This document shows positions 31,208 to 40,508 of a DNA stretch of 64,000 bases, piece after piece. The notes beneath the pieces were generated by a model, which made no database searches, was not told where the DNA came from, and saw only the letters and a program-made list of their open reading frames with translations. The stretch spans positions 62,001 through 126,000 of the forward strand of contig JAAERN010000009.1 of the NCBI GenBank assembly GCA_024230295.1, read 5' to 3'. This DNA comes from Planctomycetota bacterium (GTDB lineage: Bacteria > Planctomycetota > Phycisphaerae > Phycisphaerales > SM1A02). The position numbers and the translations under genes are program-made. Numbering within the stretch: position 1 is the first letter of the stretch; each line of letters begins with the position of its first letter.

Positions 31208-32453
31208 GAATTTCATCGATCGTCGCGTTGAGCCTCTTCTTCGTTGCATCCTTGCCCATGAAACCGATATCGACCGAACGGACGACGCCCTGTGGATCGA
31301 TGACGACTGTGTGGGGGATTCCACCAACGCCGTACTTCGATGCGACCTTGCCTTTGGCGTCAAGCAGCACGGAAAGAGTCCACTTCCTCTTCGTGAGGAA
31401 AGCACTGACTTTCTTCTTGGCCTCATCGAGATCAACTGCCCAGAGCACGACGCCATCGTTCTTTCGAGCGTCCGCGACTTCCATCAGAACCGGCAGGCCC
31501 TGACGGCAGGGGCCGCACCACGTTGCCCAGAAATCGAGAATGACCGTTTTGCCCTTGAGGCTCGCCAGCGAGACATCGGTGCCGACAAGATTAGGAAGCG
31601 TAAAGTCTGGCGCGGCCTTGCCGACCATGGCGTGGTCCGCTTCAAGGTCGCCGGGTCCGTCCATGCCAGTACCGTCAGGCATGCCTTCCATCATGGCTGC
31701 CATGAGATCTTCGACCTGTTTCCAGTCTTCGGGCGCAGTCCAAGAGAACATCTTCTTGGCCTCTGGGGTTGACTCCAGTTTCTTCCAGTCGTTGAAGTCA
31801 AAGACCATCTCGCTGGGCATGCCGGGCATCAACTGCTCGGACGGAAGCGTGATGGAAAGCCGTTTGACCCACGGGGCCGTAGCTGGACCGATCGTGAACG
31901 TGACGGGAATGGATCCCATCATGTCATCATCACCTGCGGTGAATCGAAGCAGCTCGTTGTCACCATCCTTGCCGACGTACTCGACTGACTGGAACTCCTC
32001 CATGATCGATGCGCGGGCATCAGCCCCAAACAGATCGAGTACAAAACTCGCCGGACCAACCATTTGCATGAGCATGAGGTCTTCGACATCGAGATTCTTG
32101 GGCGCATCGCCCTTGGACCAAAGTTTCATGTCCGGCAGGCCCTGCACAAGTGTTGTGCCATTGCTTGCCAGAATCGGTGTTGCCATCCCCATCATGCTTG
32201 GCGGACCAGAGGAGTCGTCTCGAATGACAAAGAGATTGGGTTTGAGCACCGCGACAACGGCCTTGGATTTCACCGGCGGCACACCTGGCATTTCTATATT
32301 TTGGACAACAACGGTCGATGCTCCGGGAATCTGCTGATACCAGGCCAACATCCCATCGAGTACCTCGGCTGCTTTGGGCGTCATATCGGCGAGGGCGAGG
32401 GTGGATGTGGTCAGTGTTGCGACGGTAATGGCAATGGTGGCGAAAGCGCGCAT
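31191..32453 (-). CDS. Exported DUF2092/LolA-like domain fused to TlpA-type thioredoxin domain
   Basis: Signal peptide MRAFATIAITVATLTTSTLALA; C-terminal APDFTLPNLVGTDVSLASLKGKTVILDFWATWCGPCRQGLPVL...GIPHTVVIDPQG. Confidence 0.85.
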   Translation of the reverse strand: MRAFATIAITVATLTTSTLALADMTPKAAEVLDGMLAWYQQIPGASTVVVQNIEMPGVPPVKSKAVVAVLKPNLFVIRDDSSGPPSMMGMATPILASNGTTLVQGLPDMKLWSKGDAPKNLDVEDLMLMQMVGPASFVLDLFGADARASIMEEFQSVEYVGKDGDNELLRFTAGDDDMMGSIPVTFTIGPATAPWVKRLSITLPSEQLMPGMPSEMVFDFNDWKKLESTPEAKKMFSWTAPEDWKQVEDLMAAMMEGMPDGTGMDGPGDLEADHAMVGKAAPDFTLPNLVGTDVSLASLKGKTVILDFWATWCGPCRQGLPVLMEVADARKNDGVVLWAVDLDEAKKKVSAFLTKRKWTLSVLLDAKGKVASKYGVGGIPHTVVIDPQGVVRSVDIGFMGKDATKKRLNATIDEILKTAG

Positions 32454-32503
32454 TGGAGTCTCCTTGGTGTCGAAGGAGGATAGCCACCGCCGTACACTGT
32501 GGT

Positions 32504-32589
32504 GGGCCCGTGGCGGAATTGGCAGACGCAGCGGCCTTAAAAGCCGCAGTCCCGTACGGGACGTGTGGGTTCGAGTCCCACCGGGCCCA
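32504..32589 (+). tRNA. tRNA-Leu (anticodon TAA)
   Basis: Acceptor GGGCCCG/CGGGCCC, anticodon arm GCGGCCTTAAAAGCCGC, long variable arm GTCCCGTACGGGAC, T-arm GTGGGTTCGAGTCCCAC, discriminator A. Confidence 0.95.
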
Positions 32590-32590
32590 C

Positions 32591-32615
32591 ATCGGCCCGC
32601 CCTTGGCGGGCCGAT
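32591..32615 (+). terminator. Hairpin immediately 3' of tRNA-Leu
   Basis: Perfect 11-bp inverted repeat ATCGGCCCGCC-CTT-GGCGGGCCGAT starting 2 nt after the tRNA; no T tract. Confidence 0.6.
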
Positions 32616-32627
32616 GAGATTAGGCGA

Positions 32628-33062
32628 TCATGAGAGCAGGGGGACTCGGCTGAGCAGGATGAAGTCTTTACCCTCGCGTCCGAATTCGAGCGTGCTTGCC
32701 AGCATGGCGATAATCGGCGCGAGTCTTGGGCCGTTCGGGGACTCGAACGTCTTGCGCCGCTGGGTGCTCCAAGTACGGATGGTTTGCTGATCAGCCGCCG
32801 AGGCGGATCTGTCAATATCGATTATCTGCGAGTGGAACTGCCACACGAACGGGCGTGCTTGCTCAAAGATCGTCTCAACGACGGCGGAGATGCAGCGCTT
32901 GCCAATTGATATCGTCGGTTTGGACCGGACGAGTACGGCTCGGCTTCGACTCAGGCGGAACCGTAGTCCAGTGCTCAGTGCTGCTGTCTGCCGATTGAAG
33001 GCGGCGGCGTAGATTTCAGGAACGGTCGTGAGAGGGGTGGGCATGATGTCGGTCATGGACAT
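32628..33062 (-). CDS. Hypothetical protein (weakly supported)
   Basis: 144 aa ORF filling an otherwise empty interval; no recognised motif. Confidence 0.35.
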   Translation of the reverse strand: MSMTDIMPTPLTTVPEIYAAAFNRQTAALSTGLRFRLSRSRAVLVRSKPTISIGKRCISAVVETIFEQARPFVWQFHSQIIDIDRSASAADQQTIRTWSTQRRKTFESPNGPRLAPIIAMLASTLEFGREGKDFILLSRVPLLS

Positions 33063-33227
33063 CTCCTTGATGGGGGTTGGCCTGCTTCGCAGTCGTGGCG
33101 CCTCAGGATGGGACCATCAGGATCCCATGCCCGCCTCCCGACTCAAAGGGGGTAATTGTGGATCCCGAGGACCGTGCTGATCTGGCACCGGTCTGTACGG
33201 GTTGTGCGGCCGTATCCTGCTTGCCAC

Positions 33228-34496
33228 ATGCTCGAAGGCAACTCACTCAACCAGCCAGCTCCGCCCCGAGGATTCAAGGCGCTGCTCGTCACCATGACCT
33301 GCGGCGCGGTTAACGACAATCTCCTTCGCGGAGCTCTGCTTCTGAGTGTCGCGGAGGGAGGGATGTGGGGAGGCAAACTCGGCGAGGGGGGGACCGGGTG
33401 GATCACAGTGATGCTCTACCTGCCATTTGTGCTGCTGCTGGGCGTGACAGGGCAGATGGCCGATCGATACAGCAAGCGGACCATTATTGTGTGGACTCGT
33501 ATCGCCGAAGTGCTGCTCGCCACAGGCGTCGCAATCGCATTCTGGTTTGGTAGTTTCTATGTGACGACTGCACTGTTCGTATTGCTTGCGGCCCAGAGCG
33601 CGTTCTTCAGCCCAGCCAAATATGGATCCGTACCAGAACTCGTTCCCGACGCCCGGCTCGGCTGGGCAAACGGCTTGCTCAGCCTATTGACCAACGCGGC
33701 GATCATTCTTGGTGTGGCGGCTGCTGGAATCATGCTGGGCGCTGGCCCGGTGTTTCTTGGATTCTCCATGATCGGCGTGGCGATCATCGGCTTGATCAGC
33801 AGTATCCAGATTGCATCACAGCCTGCCGCCGATCCAACTCTCTCGCTTTCAATGCGGACCTTTACTGCGCATCTCCGAGTGATCCATCGGATGCGGGGGA
33901 CGCCGCTACTTAGCACGACTCTTGCGTGGTGCTGGTTCTATGCAGTGGGGTCCCTTGTCATCACGATTATCCCCTTACTGAGAGAGCCCATGGAGTTGTC
34001 CGACGCCGCGGCGGGCGCACTTTTGGCGGCCCCCGGACTCGGAATCGGAATCGGAGGTCTTGTTGCTGGCGTCTTGTCGAGAACGGGCATCCTCGCGAGT
34101 TTGATTCCAATCGGGGCGATCGGTATGACGGTGACTTTTGTGTTGCTTGCGATTATGCCGGAGTCTTGGATGACATCCATCATCCTTCTGGGAATCGTCG
34201 GATTCTTCGCGGGCTTCTACGTTGTTCCAATTCTGGCACTTCTTCAACACATGCCTGTGCCGAGCTTCCGAGCGCGGACTGTTGGAACCGCAAACTTCAT
34301 GACCTACATAGCGATGATGGCTTCTGCGCTTGGATTCGCTGTGCTGGCTCCCGTCATCGGTGACGATCCCCACCTGTGGTTCTCGATCTGTGCCGGTGGC
34401 ATGCTGCTGGTATTCATTGGCGCAATGTTGCAGCGAACCACGATGCGGGCCGCCGCGGCGCCAGAGTTGTTTGCGACAATCGGGGGCGAGGTATGA
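33228..34496 (+). CDS. MFS transporter
   Basis: 12-TM-like hydrophobic pattern, FVLLLGVTGQMADRYSKRTIIVWTRIAEV (loop 2-3 motif), FFSPAKYGSVPELVP (LplT-like). ORF opens at 33156. Confidence 0.85.
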   Translation: MLEGNSLNQPAPPRGFKALLVTMTCGAVNDNLLRGALLLSVAEGGMWGGKLGEGGTGWITVMLYLPFVLLLGVTGQMADRYSKRTIIVWTRIAEVLLATGVAIAFWFGSFYVTTALFVLLAAQSAFFSPAKYGSVPELVPDARLGWANGLLSLLTNAAIILGVAAAGIMLGAGPVFLGFSMIGVAIIGLISSIQIASQPAADPTLSLSMRTFTAHLRVIHRMRGTPLLSTTLAWCWFYAVGSLVITIIPLLREPMELSDAAAGALLAAPGLGIGIGGLVAGVLSRTGILASLIPIGAIGMTVTFVLLAIMPESWMTSIILLGIVGFFAGFYVVPILALLQHMPVPSFRARTVGTANFMTYIAMMASALGFAVLAPVIGDDPHLWFSICAGGMLLVFIGAMLQRTTMRAAAAPELFATIGGEV

Positions 34497-35179
34497 CGAG
34501 AGAATGCCCAGACATCATGCTCTTTGATCTTGATGGGACACTCATCGATTCGGTGCCCGACATCGCAGCCGCAGTCAATGCCATGCGGTCGGAGTTTGGC
34601 ATGGCTGCCGCTTCAGTTGATCAGGTGCGAAGTTGGGTCGGTCGAGGTCTATCGATGCTCATGCATCGCGCGCTCACGGATGATGCTGAGGGAATCGCTG
34701 AGGTTGGCCAGCACGAGGAATCGATTCGGATCTTTCGGAGTCACTACCAGAACTGCTGCACGCACCAGACGGTTGTGTTCGATGGAGGGCGCCCGCTCTT
34801 GGAGTGGCTGGCGGCATCCGATATCAAGGTTGCCATTGTTACGAATAAGCCGGTTCACTTTGCGAAGCAGATCGCCGAATCACTGGAGATTGGCTGCCAC
34901 TGCGATCTGATCATCGGCGCCGAGTCGCATCGTCCACTCAAGCCCGACCCCGCGTCAATCATCGAAGCGGTGGAACAACTCGGCGGCGGGTGCGCATGGA
35001 TGGTTGGAGACACGGTGTTCGATCGCGATGCCGCTCGGGCCGCAGGAGTCCCGTTTGTCGGCGTTCAGCTCGAGGGTGATCAGGGACGCAACATCTCTGA
35101 GATTACTTCCAAGGACGAACCGGTGTTCGACTCACTCACATCACTTCACCGATGGATCGAGTCCGGGTTTGAATCATGA
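34493..35179 (+). CDS. HAD-superfamily hydrolase, phosphoglycolate-phosphatase-like
   Basis: LFDLDGTLIDSVPDIAAAVN, VAIVTNKP, KPDPASIIEAVEQLG, WMVGDTVFDRDAARAAGVPFVGV. ATGA overlap with the MFS gene. Confidence 0.9.
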   Translation: MTRECPDIMLFDLDGTLIDSVPDIAAAVNAMRSEFGMAAASVDQVRSWVGRGLSMLMHRALTDDAEGIAEVGQHEESIRIFRSHYQNCCTHQTVVFDGGRPLLEWLAASDIKVAIVTNKPVHFAKQIAESLEIGCHCDLIIGAESHRPLKPDPASIIEAVEQLGGGCAWMVGDTVFDRDAARAAGVPFVGVQLEGDQGRNISEITSKDEPVFDSLTSLHRWIESGFES

Positions 35180-35358
35180 GCGACAAAATTCACAAGCGGT
35201 TTGATCGTGTTGCCTCAGCGCAGGCTGCGCACTGGTTTGACATGAGTGGCTTCGCTGCCGAGGCGGTGATGATCGCGGGCTTGTATCTTGCTCAAGCGGA
35301 TGGCCAGTGGCGAATCAATCAAACGGGCTACGGTCCCGTGTCAGGAGTGACATTATGA
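35176..35358 (+). CDS. Small hypothetical protein (60 aa)
   Basis: ATGA overlaps at both ends with flanking genes; no recognised domain. Confidence 0.5.
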   Translation: MSDKIHKRFDRVASAQAAHWFDMSGFAAEAVMIAGLYLAQADGQWRINQTGYGPVSGVTL

Positions 35359-35513
35359 ATCGTTTCGGAATTATTGGCGGAGCGGCGCTGATCGTAGAGG
35401 GATTTGGAGCCTTGGCGCTTGCGCAGGATCATCCCCTAGGTGACACACCGCAGAAGAAGATGATGAAAACTATGCAGACGTGGGGCGAGCACTTGGACCA
35501 TCTAGGACGATGA
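35355..35513 (+). CDS. Small hypothetical protein (52 aa), possibly exported
   Basis: Start ATG preceded by AGGAG; ATGA overlaps at both ends; N-terminal hydrophobic MNRFGIIGGAALIVEGFGALALAQ. Confidence 0.5.
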   Translation: MNRFGIIGGAALIVEGFGALALAQDHPLGDTPQKKMMKTMQTWGEHLDHLGR

Positions 35514-36187
35514 CGCTTGAACTGACATGGCTCGGACATAGCGCCTTCTTGCTCTCGGACGGCACATGCACCGTCGCGGTTGATCCGTTTCTGACGGGCA
35601 ACCCCACCGCCCCGTGCGTTGCTGCTGACATCAAGTGCAGTCACATTGCGCTCACGCACGGACATGAAGATCATGTTGGCGACACGATCGAGATTGCCAA
35701 AGCCAACGGCGCTCCGGTCATCGCGGCATTTGAGATCACCAACTGGGTCCAGTCCCAGGGCCACGATCTGGTTGAGCCGGGGAACCCCGGCGGACGCATT
35801 GACCTCGGCGGGGATTGCTGGGTGGCGTTCACGCAGGCCCTTCACTCGTCTTCATATGGCGGGCAGTACATGGGCATGCCCTGTGGACTGATGCTGCATG
35901 TCGGTGGCAAGACGGTCTATCACTGCGGCGACACCGGGCTCTTCGGCGACATGGCCTTGCTTGGTGAGATCTACAAGCCAGACGTTGCGATCATTCCGAT
36001 CGGTGATCGGTTCACGATGGGTCCGGAACTCGCCTCCCGCGCGGCGGACCTCATCGGCGCGCCGATCGCAGTGCCGTGCCATTACGACACGTGGCCGCCC
36101 ATTGAAGTCGATGTCTCACGATTCACACCCCAGTTCGCGGCCGTGCAAGTGATGGATCCGGGAGTGGCGTGGAGTGTCACAACCTGA
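35510..36187 (+). CDS. UPF0173-type metal-dependent hydrolase (metallo-beta-lactamase fold)
   Basis: LTWLGHSAFLLSDGTCTVAVDPFLTGNP, LTHGHEDHVGDTIEIAK, VYHCGDTGLFGDMALLGEIYKPDVAIIPIGDRFTMGPELA. Confidence 0.93.
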   Translation: MTLELTWLGHSAFLLSDGTCTVAVDPFLTGNPTAPCVAADIKCSHIALTHGHEDHVGDTIEIAKANGAPVIAAFEITNWVQSQGHDLVEPGNPGGRIDLGGDCWVAFTQALHSSSYGGQYMGMPCGLMLHVGGKTVYHCGDTGLFGDMALLGEIYKPDVAIIPIGDRFTMGPELASRAADLIGAPIAVPCHYDTWPPIEVDVSRFTPQFAAVQVMDPGVAWSVTT

Positions 36188-36293
36188 CAATCCGAGAACA
36201 CCCCGACAAGCCAGAGGCAGCGTGTCGAGGTGGTGTGCTACGGAGGGGACGGTCAACACGGACCCTGTGTGCCCAAGAACAGGCCGCTCAGAA

Positions 36294-37166
36294 TCAGCGA
36301 ATGATCGCTGTCACGATGACCGATGCTGCCAGCGCGGCGGTCGTTGCGGCGATCCAGAAGACCTGCTGACCTGCGGAGGGCTTCGGCATAACGTGCCCAT
36401 GATGTTCGGTCGGACTGTCCATGTTCGGCATCGCCCCGTGCTGGTGAGCCGCATGATCCATGTGCTTATGATCGTGTTCGGCTGGCGAATCTGCTTTCGC
36501 AGGAATAGTCATGCACCCGTGCTTGAATCCGCGCGACACCAGCCAGTGGTTGATGGGGTAGGCGGTGAGTCCACCAGCGACCGTGGCGATGCCCATCCTG
36601 AACCAGAAGGACCAGTGCCATGGCACCATGCTCTCGGGCCACGCCACGGCGAGCGGCACCATGACGGGGATCATGCCAACCATGCACATATTCATCGACA
36701 CGGTCTCAGCAAAGATGGTTCGCTTTACGGCTTCGCCATAACTGGCGAACATGCTCCGCATCATCATGGCTTGGAAAATGAACAGGCCTGTGATGTACGC
36801 CCCGATGTACTCGATGCCGATCTCGTAGCCCCAGGGAAAAGTGAAGGTCGAGAGCACGGCAGCGGTGATGATGATGCCCGTTGCGTCGCCAGCAATACAG
36901 TGCATCTCACTATTGACAGACTGTTTCCATAGAACCTTGGTGAACACATCATGCAACCCTTCGCCGGGGTTGCGACATGCCAGCAGGTAAACAAACAGCC
37001 CGACAGGGCCGGTGTAGACGATTACGAGTCCCCACGCGAGTTTTTGGACCCACGACACGGGCGTGTTGTTGAAATCGAGCAACACAAAGAGCAAGGAGCC
37101 GCCCGTTAGGGTGAACCAGACAATCATGGCGCCAGCCAGCATGGTGTTCCCTTTTTCTGTATCCAA
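36294..37166 (-). CDS. DUF4396-like integral membrane protein with His/Met-rich segment
   Basis: Multiple TM helices, HCIAGDATGIIITAAVLSTF, NHWLVSRGFKHGCMT; His-rich EHDHKHMDHAAHQHGAMPNMDSPTEHHGH. Confidence 0.75.
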   Translation of the reverse strand: MDTEKGNTMLAGAMIVWFTLTGGSLLFVLLDFNNTPVSWVQKLAWGLVIVYTGPVGLFVYLLACRNPGEGLHDVFTKVLWKQSVNSEMHCIAGDATGIIITAAVLSTFTFPWGYEIGIEYIGAYITGLFIFQAMMMRSMFASYGEAVKRTIFAETVSMNMCMVGMIPVMVPLAVAWPESMVPWHWSFWFRMGIATVAGGLTAYPINHWLVSRGFKHGCMTIPAKADSPAEHDHKHMDHAAHQHGAMPNMDSPTEHHGHVMPKPSAGQQVFWIAATTAALAASVIVTAIIR

Positions 37167-37183
37167 TCTGGGATACTGCGGAC

Positions 37184-37711
37184 ATGAATATCACACACGA
37201 TACGGTCGCGGGGGACTGGGGTCTTGTTTGCCGCGCAGCGGCGATTGCGGCGGCAGCCCACGAGGGACAGGAGCGGAAAAACGGGACGCCCTATATACAG
37301 CATCCAGCGAGGGTTGCGGCGCTGCTTGCGTGGGCAGGCGGGGATGATTCGCTCATTGCAGCAGGATTTCTGCATGACGTGATCGAAGATGGGCCGACCG
37401 ACTACGACGACATTCTCGAAGCGTGCGGCGAAGATGTCGCCGACTGGGTGGTGCTGATGACCAAGGACATGCGCCTCCGCGAGGACATTCGTGAGCCCGC
37501 CTACATCAAGCAACTCACAGACGGAGCGTGGCAAGGCCGTGCAGTCAAACTCGCCGATCAGATCGACAACTGGCAAGACGGCTTGACTGACACCGCGACG
37601 CTTGAGAAGCGCCGCGACAAGGCCGAGTGGGCGATTCAGATTGCTGAGCAGGACGGTGAGTTGGTGATCGCTGCGCTTCGCGATCGGCTTGAGGCGCTTA
37701 TTGCGATGTAA
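37184..37711 (+). CDS. HD-domain phosphohydrolase (SpoT/MESH1-like)
   Basis: NGTPYIQHPARVAALL, AAGFLHDVIEDGPTDYDDI, AVKLADQIDNWQDG. Confidence 0.8.
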   Translation: MNITHDTVAGDWGLVCRAAAIAAAAHEGQERKNGTPYIQHPARVAALLAWAGGDDSLIAAGFLHDVIEDGPTDYDDILEACGEDVADWVVLMTKDMRLREDIREPAYIKQLTDGAWQGRAVKLADQIDNWQDGLTDTATLEKRRDKAEWAIQIAEQDGELVIAALRDRLEALIAM

Positions 37712-37791
37712 CAATCAAGTGCAAAAGACCGCGTGTGAAGCGAATCCAATCCACAGTCCGTAACCGATGGCGATCGGGCCAGAGCCCCGCT

Positions 37792-39087
37792 TTATGCGTC
37801 CGCGTCGCTGCTGTCCGGAATCGCCGAGATTTCAACCGATGAGGCGGGAAGCTGCGGCGTAATGTTGATGGTGGTCGGATCACTGATCGCCTCGCCCTGC
37901 ACGCCCAGTTCGCTGAGCCGCTTGCCGGAGACGAGCAGGCGGCGCTCCATCGAGCCAACTGACTTGTTGTAGGACTTGACGGCCGCTTCGAGCTTCTTGC
38001 CGAGTGAACCATGATGCTGTGCAAACGCAGTGAGCCGCTCGTAGAGTTCTTTGCCCACATCAGCGATCTCGCGGGCATTCTTGGCGAGTGCCTCCTGTCG
38101 CCATCCGAACTCGATTGATCGGAGCAAGCCGACAAGAAGCGTCGGCGTGGCGATCAATACTTTTTCGGCCATCGCGTCGGCGTGCATGGTCGGTTTATAT
38201 TCCAGCGCCGCCATGAGCGCCGATTCAATCGGGATGAACATAACGACGAGTTCGGGTGATCCTTCGAGTTTGTCCCAGTAGGACCGCTTGGCGAGTTCCT
38301 TCCAACGTTGTTGAACCGCATCGGCGTGGGCCGCGCGGCGAGCCTCACGTTGACTTGGGTCGTCAACGGCATCGAGGTAGGCGTCGAGCGGGACCTTTGA
38401 ATCAACCGCGATGCGGCCACCACCAGGAAGGAAAACTGTGAGGTCAGGCCTGGAGTACGAATCTTCGCTACGTACTGTTTGCTGCTCGGCGAAGTCACAG
38501 TGCTCGGTCATTCCTGCGAGTTCAACAACGCGGCGGAGTTGTACCTCACCCCAACGCCCCCGCTGATCGGGCCTGCGGAGCGCGGTCGTGAGTTTGCTTG
38601 TCTCGGCGCTGAGCAGTCGGTGTGAATCGAGCACATGCTTAAGTGTTTCACCGATTTGTCCAAAGCCCTTCTGTCGCTCCTTGGCGAGGTCGGTGACGAG
38701 TTTCTCTTGCTTCTCGAGTTGTTCCCGAAGCGGCTTCATCCGCTCGGCAGCCTGCTGCATGAATCGTTCGCTGTTGTCTTGGAGCGCTTTGCGACTCGAT
38801 GCGTCGAAGGTTTCGAGTAGTTGCTTGCGCATGTCCTCGATGCTTACTCGCTGTTCTTCGAAGCGAGCCTGCAACTGCAACTCGCGCTCGGTGAGCGTGG
38901 CGAGATCTCTCTCGGCCTGTTCTCGGCGGCTTTGCTCAGAGTCCCGCTCGGCCAGAAGCGCGTCGCGGTGCTCCCGAATTGCCTGTTCGCCGCCCCCACC
39001 CCGCCGAGCGACCACGGCGATCGTGGCTCCCAACACGCCTCCGATCACAATCCCCACAATGACGCTGACCGCATCCATAAACCGCAT
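37792..39087 (-). CDS. rmuC: DNA recombination protein RmuC
   Basis: N-terminal TM plus coiled-coil, LRRPDQRGRWGEVQLRRVVELAGM, RPDLTVFLPGGGRIAVDSKVPLDAYLDA, LIATPTLLVGLLRSIEFGWRQE. Confidence 0.92.
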   Translation of the reverse strand: MRFMDAVSVIVGIVIGGVLGATIAVVARRGGGGEQAIREHRDALLAERDSEQSRREQAERDLATLTERELQLQARFEEQRVSIEDMRKQLLETFDASSRKALQDNSERFMQQAAERMKPLREQLEKQEKLVTDLAKERQKGFGQIGETLKHVLDSHRLLSAETSKLTTALRRPDQRGRWGEVQLRRVVELAGMTEHCDFAEQQTVRSEDSYSRPDLTVFLPGGGRIAVDSKVPLDAYLDAVDDPSQREARRAAHADAVQQRWKELAKRSYWDKLEGSPELVVMFIPIESALMAALEYKPTMHADAMAEKVLIATPTLLVGLLRSIEFGWRQEALAKNAREIADVGKELYERLTAFAQHHGSLGKKLEAAVKSYNKSVGSMERRLLVSGKRLSELGVQGEAISDPTTINITPQLPASSVEISAIPDSSDADA

Positions 39088-39248
39088 CGTACAACAGGAT
39101 GGAACGCTAGTTACTTTATATCCTTCTGCCACAGGCACTTACGCCTTTTCGCATTTGCATAAGCCGTTGCTGCTGCGAGAGATAAAGTGACCGGTGGTCG
39201 GTGCTACAGTGCGCGTCTTTACTTCAGTTTGTCCAGGAGGCTGTTTTG

Positions 39249-40421
39249 ATGTTTGTTGAAGTTGCAATGGTGGCCCTGCTCTGCGGTGGCCCGGAGGCTG
39301 GTGAGTGCCCCCACACAGGGAACAAGACCGCTGAGTCAAGCCCAACGCCTTCAGCATCCGCCGGGTCAGGCGCCATTGGCCGCGCCGTTCAATTGACGTT
39401 CGGCCAGGAGTTCGTCAAGGCTGGCGAATCCTATATTTCGCCGGATGGTTCGAAGGTGATCTTTCAGGCTGTCGAGCAACCCGCCCAAGGACAGGACGCC
39501 GATGAACATTACGCGATGTACCTCGGCGACCTGCATCACCAGAATGGGTCATGGCGATTGGACAATGTGCGCCGCCTGACGCCAGAGAACTCCGCCAATA
39601 CGTGTGGTTGGTTCCATCCAACCGACCCCCAGAAAGTGATTTTCGCCAGTACCGTTACCGAGCCACTCGGTGGAGATACGCCCGGCTATCAGCGGGGTAC
39701 CAGCAAGTACAAGTGGTCCTACCCGCCGAAAATGCGCATTGTTGAAGCCCGCATTGATGGCGAGTTTCCTCCGGCGTTGACAGAGCTCGAGGGTGATCAG
39801 GACGCATACCAAGCAGAGTGCTCGATCAGCCCCGACGGTAGGCACCTTCTTTATACATCGCACGAAACTGGCGATGGTGATATCTACATCCGTGACATGA
39901 AGACTGGCGCACGCCACCTCGTCGTCGGTGCTCCAGGCTACGACGGAGGCCCGTTCTTTTCACCGGATGGCAGGCGCATCACCTACCGAAGCGACCGCAA
40001 CAAGGACAATCTCTTGCAGGTGTTTGTGGGCGAACTCGCATTTGACGAGAACGGCACTATGGTCGGGCTGGAAAATGAAATTCAGCTCACCAACAACGAG
40101 CATGTGAACTGGGCACCATTCTGGCATCCAGACAATGCCCGGCTTGTGTACGCCACGAGTGAAGCGGGGCACGACAACTATGAAGTCTTCGAAGTAGAAG
40201 CTGCCGAGGGCGGTGGTGTCGGCAAGCCAGCCAAGTATGGAACTGGTAAACGCCGCATTACAGACGTCACAGGTTTTGACGGCTTGCCAGCATTCAATGC
40301 CACCGGTGATCTCATGATCTGGACGAGCCAGCAGGGGGGCGACGGAAGCCAGTTGTGGATTGCACCCTTTGATGTGCCCGTCGGCGCAAAGACGAACGCC
40401 GAGTGCCCAGTTGCTCACTAA
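39249..40421 (+). CDS. TolB/PD40-type beta-propeller exported protein
   Basis: Repeated SPDG motifs (YISPDGSKVIFQ, SISPDGRHLLYTS, FFSPDGRRITYRSDR); AGGAGG upstream of 39249. Confidence 0.8.
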   Translation: MFVEVAMVALLCGGPEAGECPHTGNKTAESSPTPSASAGSGAIGRAVQLTFGQEFVKAGESYISPDGSKVIFQAVEQPAQGQDADEHYAMYLGDLHHQNGSWRLDNVRRLTPENSANTCGWFHPTDPQKVIFASTVTEPLGGDTPGYQRGTSKYKWSYPPKMRIVEARIDGEFPPALTELEGDQDAYQAECSISPDGRHLLYTSHETGDGDIYIRDMKTGARHLVVGAPGYDGGPFFSPDGRRITYRSDRNKDNLLQVFVGELAFDENGTMVGLENEIQLTNNEHVNWAPFWHPDNARLVYATSEAGHDNYEVFEVEAAEGGGVGKPAKYGTGKRRITDVTGFDGLPAFNATGDLMIWTSQQGGDGSQLWIAPFDVPVGAKTNAECPVAH

Positions 40422-40508
40422 GAGGTCCGGTGCCGCCTCGACGGCACGCCGTTTTCTGTCCTTAGGAACCTAGCCATGCCCCCATTCCAGGAAGAGGAGT
40501 CCGATCCA

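Noticed and set aside
31540-32337. 265 aa plus-strand ORF
   Set aside because: Antisense to the TlpA-fusion gene; Ser-rich translation without motifs.
32064-32483. 139 aa plus-strand ORF upstream of tRNA-Leu
   Set aside because: Antisense to the 5' part of the TlpA-fusion gene; His/Cys-rich shadow frame.
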